A stretch of 44,670 bases of DNA from Pseudomonadota bacterium (lineage in GTDB: Bacteria; Pseudomonadota; Alphaproteobacteria; Sphingomonadales; Sphingomonadaceae), in the NCBI GenBank assembly GCA_023422695.1, contig JAFAGN010000088.1, positions 1 to 44,670 of the forward strand, given 5' to 3'. Both the position numbers and the translations under genes were made by a program. Shown one piece after another: positions 40,666 through 44,670 of this stretch; within the stretch, counting starts at the first letter, position 1, and every line of letters starts with the position of its first letter. Below the pieces are notes generated by a model that saw only the letters and a list, made by a program, of their open reading frames with translations, had not been told where the DNA came from and made no database searches.

Positions 40666-42768
40666 TCAGAGTGTTCCTGTCACCGTCAGTTGGAAATATC
40701 GCCCGAACTCACGCCGACGGCTTTCGCTGAATGCAATTGGCCCGTTGCGGCGGTCGACAAAGACCGTGCGGTCGAAACGGTTCTTTTGTTCGGCAAGATT
40801 GCGGTAGGTCAGCCTGACCGTGAAACCCGCGACATTTTTATGCTCCACAAAGGCGGTAACGAAGGCGCCGTCGTTAAAATCATTCTCGATCGCATTGAGC
40901 CGTATATTGGGGCTGAATTGTTCGTCGAAATAACTGGCGCCCCAGGCGAGCTGCGAACCCGGGATGTCGTGACGCAGGCTGACATCGACCAGATACTCCT
41001 GCCCCTCGCTCTGGTCGCGCCAAATGTTCGTCAGCGGGTCCCGAACGCGGTTGCGGCGCCAGGTCAGGTCGCTGTTGATGCGCGCGCCTTTCCAGCCCAA
41101 CCGGTCGAGCAGCAGCGTCGCCTTTGAACTGATGCGATAAAGATGCGCGGGCGGCAGATTGCCGCGGCCTTCGGTGGTCGGCGACAGCGGGATCTGGTCG
41201 ACCAGATCCTGCGCATAGGCATAAGCGAAGGCGACCGAGGCATTGCCCCATGCGCCCATGTCCTGAACGAACTCCAGCTCGGTGCGGTTGACCACCGGCG
41301 GTACAAGCAGGCCGTTGCCGCCGTTGCCCTGGCCGTTGGCGACATCGACCGAACTGGCAAAATCGAAGAAGTTGAGCTGGTCGACGCGGCGCTGGAGCTG
41401 ATAGTTGATGGTGGTCCGCGGTCCGACTTTCCACGCCAGCGCGAGTTTGCCTTTCGGCCGGATAAAGCGGCGGGTCAGCCCGTCGGGGCCGGATGACGAC
41501 AGTTCGCTATACTCGGCGCCAAGGTTGATCTGCGCGGTCAGGTTCGACGCGAGCGCGCGCCCCCAGGTCAGCGATGCTTCGCCGCGTTTTTCCTCGACCT
41601 TGGTCGTTTCGCCGCCAAAGATAACGGGTCGGAAACTGCCGTCGGGCTGGAGCGTCGCAAGCTCGGCATCGACGTCGAGCGTATTATACGCCCCCTCCAG
41701 CGCGACCTGCCAGTCGGTGCCGCCCGCGGTGCGCCAGCCATATTCGCTGCGCAGGATCGATTCGCCCTCATCGGCGGTCTGTGTGAACCGCTCGCCGCTG
41801 CGCCCGCCGATTGCCCTGTCGACGATGAACGTGTCGACGTTGGGGCTATGTTCGAAGCGGTAGAGCCCGATGAGTTTGAGCCGGCCTTTGCCAAGCCCAA
41901 ACTCATAGTCGCCGCCGATGTCGAAATTATGCTCGTCTTCAACCGATTTGAACGTCTCGCGCACCGGGCCGTTCGTTGACCCCACCGAAACGCTGCTGGC
42001 CGCATCAACGAGCTTCTGCAACTGGCCGCCCAGATTGAAATTCCACTTGTCGCCGTCCGCTGTGGTGCGCGCCAGAGCCAATGCCAGACGCGGCCTGTCA
42101 CCGCTGTAGCTGGCGAACTCGTCGCGCGTAAATTGCCGCACGCCATTGCCGTCAAACCGTTGCTCCGGACCCCAATGGCCGTTCCGGTTCGCTTCATTCT
42201 TCAGGCTTAGCGTGACATTGGCGCCGCCGATCTTGCCGGTGGTCGAAACCTCGCCGTTCAGCCAATTGTCGTCGAGCCGCGGGCGCCAATCGGGTTGCCA
42301 GCGGATTGTGGTCGTGAATCCGGCCTGCGCCGTACCCGCGACCAGAACGACATTGGCGACCTGGCCCGTCAATCCTGGAACATTCAGGCTGGCCCCGTCG
42401 ACGATATCGACATAGGCCACCTGCGTCGCCGCAATGCGTTGCAGCGCGCTGCGGGCATCGGTCGATTTGTTGGCGATACGTTCGCCGTTGATCAGGACAT
42501 TCTCGGTCGCCGCGCCCAGCCCGCGGGCGCCGCCGTTGGTGCCGGTGACGATCAGAAAGCCCGGCACCTTTTCGACCATGTCCAGCGCGGTGCGCGGCGC
42601 GAACCGGGCGAAATCGGCGGGGGTGTAGCGCTGTGCGGCACCGGCCGAAGCGTCGGCAGTCGGCGGCGCATCAATCACGGCTTCCTGTGCCATGACCCCC
42701 GACGACGTCCCCGACGCCCAGAGCGCCATGACGACCGCCAAAGACGGTCCACCCGAAACACGACGCAT
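40666..42768 (-). CDS. TonB-dependent outer-membrane receptor
   Basis: The roughly 700-residue protein has a signal peptide (SLAVVMALWASGTSSGVMAQ), a plug domain (ALDMVEKVPGFLIVTGTNGG, then ENVLINGERIANKSTDARSA, then VDIVDGASLNVPGLTGQVAN) and a long 22-strand-type barrel ending in an aromatic-poor LTVTGTL. The N-terminal extension seen in TonB-box proteins (YTPADFARFAPRTALDMVEK) is present. The ligand is not evident and there are no neighbouring transport genes. ATG at 42768, or the ATG directly before it at 42771, follows GGGGAGGAA. Confidence 0.88.
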   Translation of the reverse strand: MRRVSGGPSLAVVMALWASGTSSGVMAQEAVIDAPPTADASAGAAQRYTPADFARFAPRTALDMVEKVPGFLIVTGTNGGARGLGAATENVLINGERIANKSTDARSALQRIAATQVAYVDIVDGASLNVPGLTGQVANVVLVAGTAQAGFTTTIRWQPDWRPRLDDNWLNGEVSTTGKIGGANVTLSLKNEANRNGHWGPEQRFDGNGVRQFTRDEFASYSGDRPRLALALARTTADGDKWNFNLGGQLQKLVDAASSVSVGSTNGPVRETFKSVEDEHNFDIGGDYEFGLGKGRLKLIGLYRFEHSPNVDTFIVDRAIGGRSGERFTQTADEGESILRSEYGWRTAGGTDWQVALEGAYNTLDVDAELATLQPDGSFRPVIFGGETTKVEEKRGEASLTWGRALASNLTAQINLGAEYSELSSSGPDGLTRRFIRPKGKLALAWKVGPRTTINYQLQRRVDQLNFFDFASSVDVANGQGNGGNGLLVPPVVNRTELEFVQDMGAWGNASVAFAYAYAQDLVDQIPLSPTTEGRGNLPPAHLYRISSKATLLLDRLGWKGARINSDLTWRRNRVRDPLTNIWRDQSEGQEYLVDVSLRHDIPGSQLAWGASYFDEQFSPNIRLNAIENDFNDGAFVTAFVEHKNVAGFTVRLTYRNLAEQKNRFDRTVFVDRRNGPIAFSESRRREFGRYFQLTVTGTL

Positions 42769-42859
42769 CATTTCCTCCCCGCGCTGGCGTGCCGACTTCG
42801 GGCACGCCGCGGGGCGTCTTGGACGGGGCTGTCGCAAATTTATGTCAGACTTCTACCAA

Positions 42860-42878
42860 CGTCGGACAGTATCCGACG
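42860..42878 (-). terminator. Weak hairpin downstream of dapD
   Basis: CGTCGGA-CAGTA-TCCGACG forms a 7-bp stem with a 5-base loop, 15 bases after the dapD stop on the minus strand. There is no T run, so termination is only possible. Confidence 0.3.
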
Positions 42879-42892
42879 AGTGCCGCCCGCAA

Positions 42893-43735
42893 TCAGTCGC
42901 GCAACAGCTCGTTGATTCCGGTTTTGGCGCGGGTCTTGGCATCGACGCGCTTGACGATCACCGCGCAGTACAGCGACGGTCCCGGCGACCCGTCGGGCAG
43001 CGGCTTGCCGGGCATCGCGCCGGGGACGACAACCGCGTAGGGCGGCACTTCGCCGATGAAAACCTCGCCCGTCGCGCGGTCGACGATCTTGGTCGATGCG
43101 CCCAGATAGACGCCCATCGACAGCACCGCGCCCTCGCGCACGATAACGCCCTCGGCAACCTCGGCGCGCGCGCCGATGAAGGCGCCATCTTCGATCACGA
43201 CCGGGCCGGCCTGCAAAGGTTCTAGTACACCGCCGATCCCGGCGCCGCCCGACAGATGGACGTTGGCGCCGATCTGCGCGCAGCTGCCGACGGTGGCCCA
43301 GGCATCGACCATCGACCCCTCGCCGACATAGGCGCCGATGTTGACGAAACTCGGCATCAGCACCGCGCCCTTGCTGATAAAGGCGCCGCGGCGGACGATC
43401 GAACCGGGGACGGCGCGAAAGCCTGCGTCGCGAAAACGGTTTTCGCCCCAGCCGGCGAATTTCGATGGCACCTTGTCCCACCAGCGCGCGCCGCCGGGTC
43501 CGCCCTCGATCAATTCCATGTCGTTGAGGCGGAACGACAGCAGCACCGCCTTTTTCAGCCACTGGTTGACCTGCCACGTCCCGTCCGCCACGCGCTGCGC
43601 CACGCGCAGGCTGCCGTCGTCGAGCCCGGCGAGCGCGGTTTCGACCGCCTCGCGCACCGCGCCCTGCGTCGTCAGGCCCAGCGTGTCGCGCGCGTCCCAC
43701 GCGGCGTCGATCGTCGATTGCAGGTCGGTCGTCAT
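42893..43735 (-). CDS. dapD: 2,3,4,5-tetrahydropyridine-2,6-dicarboxylate N-succinyltransferase
   Basis: The 280-residue trimeric enzyme uses succinyl-CoA in the lysine/diaminopimelate pathway. It shows an N-terminal helical part (MTTDLQSTIDAAWDARDTLG) followed by a left-handed beta helix of hexapeptide repeats (GAFISKGAVLMPSFVNIGAY, VGEGSMVDAWATVGSCAQIG, GVLEPLQAGPVVIEDGAFIG). The ATG at 43735 overlaps the HAD gene's stop by 4 bases, fixing the start and showing an operon. Confidence 0.97.
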   Translation of the reverse strand: MTTDLQSTIDAAWDARDTLGLTTQGAVREAVETALAGLDDGSLRVAQRVADGTWQVNQWLKKAVLLSFRLNDMELIEGGPGGARWWDKVPSKFAGWGENRFRDAGFRAVPGSIVRRGAFISKGAVLMPSFVNIGAYVGEGSMVDAWATVGSCAQIGANVHLSGGAGIGGVLEPLQAGPVVIEDGAFIGARAEVAEGVIVREGAVLSMGVYLGASTKIVDRATGEVFIGEVPPYAVVVPGAMPGKPLPDGSPGPSLYCAVIVKRVDAKTRAKTGINELLRD

Positions 43736-44409
43736 GAAATCCCCCAAGGTGCATGTAAGCTATCGAGCCAGTCGGCAAGGTCGGCGACGTGAAAATCGAC
43801 CTGATCCGGCAGGTGGTCGCGATGGCCGCTTTCGCTGCCATTGTCCAGCCACACGGTGGTCATCCCCAGCGCCTTTGCCGGGGTCAGGTTGCGCGCCATA
43901 TCCTCGACGAACAGGCTGCGCGCCGGGTCGATATCGAGATGCGCCGCCATCATCGCATAGGCGGCGGGATCGGGCTTGGGTGTATAACCGGTGGCGCGAA
44001 TGTCGCAGGTGCCGTCGAACAGGTCGGCGATGCCCCGCGCGTCGAGCACGCGGGCGGCATAATCGGCATCGGCATTGGTAAAGATCAGCTTGCGGCCGGG
44101 CAGGCGTTCCAGCCCCGCGCGCAGCCGCGCGTCGGGCGCGATCCGGTCGAGCGCAATGTCATGGACATCGACCAGAAACGTCTCGGGATCGACGCCGTGA
44201 TGACGCATCAACCCGGCCATCGTCGTGCCGTGATCGTGGAAATATTGCTTCTGCACCCGCCGCGCTTCGACCGCGTCGACCCCCAGCAGTCGCATGATGA
44301 ACGCCCCCATGCGCGCATCGATCAGGTCGAACAGCTTCGCCGACGGCGAATAGAGCGTGTTGTCGAGATCGAAGATCCAATGGTCGATATGGTCGAGAGC
44401 GACGGTCAT
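43732..44409 (-). CDS. HAD-family pyrimidine 5'-nucleotidase-like phosphatase
   Basis: The HAD motif WIFDLDNTLYSP (nucleophile Asp14, general acid Asp16) is followed by motif II LIFTNADADYAARV and motif III/IV VEDMARNLTPAKALGMTTVW. These, with the FDLDNTLY form, are typical of the SDT1/PHM8-like pyrimidine 5'-nucleotidase subfamily. It is about 225 residues and cytoplasmic. The start may be 44409 or 44424; neither has a strong ribosome site. It is co-transcribed with dapD. Confidence 0.88.
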   Translation of the reverse strand: MTVALDHIDHWIFDLDNTLYSPSAKLFDLIDARMGAFIMRLLGVDAVEARRVQKQYFHDHGTTMAGLMRHHGVDPETFLVDVHDIALDRIAPDARLRAGLERLPGRKLIFTNADADYAARVLDARGIADLFDGTCDIRATGYTPKPDPAAYAMMAAHLDIDPARSLFVEDMARNLTPAKALGMTTVWLDNGSESGHRDHLPDQVDFHVADLADWLDSLHAPWGIS

Positions 44410-44534
44410 GACGCGGCGGCGCATAAAGGCTGGGCGATGCGGCGGCAAGCGGCTCGCTTTACCTTCCTGCAATGTCTTTGGCCCTACAGCTTAACCTGCT
44501 AATCGACAGCGGCGGCAGCAAAGGAAAGACGGCG

Positions 44535-44670
44535 ATGGCGCATGCGGACCGACGCGGCTTGATCCGCCGGATGGCCGAACGGCCATTGCCGTGGGTGCTC
44601 GGCATCGCGGCGCTGTCGCTCGGCGGGTGCGGCGGGGGTGGCGGCGCGCGGCCTGCGCCCACCCCGGCGC
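44535..44670 (+). CDS. Partial lipoprotein gene (N-terminus only)
   Basis: An ATG at 44535, preceded by AAAGGAAAGACGGCG, opens a frame that runs off the window end. The first 45 codons give a basic N-terminus (MAHADRRGLIRRMAERP), a hydrophobic core (WVLGIAALSLGG) and a lipobox LSLGGC, followed by a glycine run and Pro/Ala. That is the start of a secreted lipoprotein, and such Gly-Pro-rich leaders often precede autotransporter or protease domains in sphingomonads. The rest of the protein is outside the window. It is divergent from the HAD gene. Confidence 0.6.
   Translation, partial: MAHADRRGLIRRMAERPLPWVLGIAALSLGGCGGGGGARPAPTPA

Overview
The window looks like chromosomal DNA of a GC-rich alphaproteobacterium, most probably a sphingomonad (Sphingopyxis-like; this is inference from gene order and protein style, no search was run). 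The strongest single conclusion is that it spans the chromosome's replication origin and centromere. An intergenic region between hemE and the ppsR-type regulator (30339-30688) carries two perfect DnaA boxes, a third near-match, an AT-rich stretch and two GANTC methylation sites, which is the layout of Caulobacter-type oriC. Eight to eleven kb away lie parA and parB with three parS sites.

Layout. 46-5441: queG, a two-gene NatA/NatB-like ABC exporter, an orphan CYP153-like P450 and msrB. 5452-11233 (minus strand): a four-gene cell-surface glycan cassette with two paralogous GT-C-like membrane proteins, a FAD oxidoreductase and a GtrA flippase-like protein; one paralogue has a one-base frameshift. 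11431-12393: patatin phospholipase. 12666-17021 (minus): an unusual chaperone-usher-like locus (DUF4402 subunit candidate, PapD-like chaperone, large usher-like outer-membrane protein). 17402-23896 (minus): parB, parA, rsmG, mnmG, mnmE and a DUF6489 gene. 24000-25517: dienelactone hydrolase, NTF2-like protein, DUF1489. 25586-26240: a low-GC two-gene insert (small DUF5678-like protein plus retropepsin-like protease). 26364-30338 (minus, reading away from the origin): hemE, hemJ, rho, a small monooxygenase-like gene and terC. 30689-34256 (plus, away from the origin): the overlapping operon ppsR-maf-aroE-coaE, then dnaQ; then hpf, ptsN, DUF1491, a SleB-type wall hydrolase, and a lipoprotein/M14 carboxypeptidase/GNAT operon. 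39275-39736: an Hsp20 gene with a sigma-32-type promoter and a ROSE-like RNA thermometer. 39926-44670: gpmA, a TonB-dependent receptor, dapD, a HAD phosphatase and the start of a lipoprotein gene.

Gene direction switches at 30.34-30.69 kb, so most nearby genes are transcribed co-directionally with the fork leaving oriC. Several intergenic spaces contain inverted-repeat elements of a few recurrent families. No tRNA, rRNA, CRISPR array or insertion sequence was recognised.

If the window holds something undescribed, the best candidates are the glycan cassette with its GT-C-like paralogues, the DUF4402 chaperone-usher locus, and the small-protein/retropepsin pair in low-GC DNA. None is proven to be a new system.
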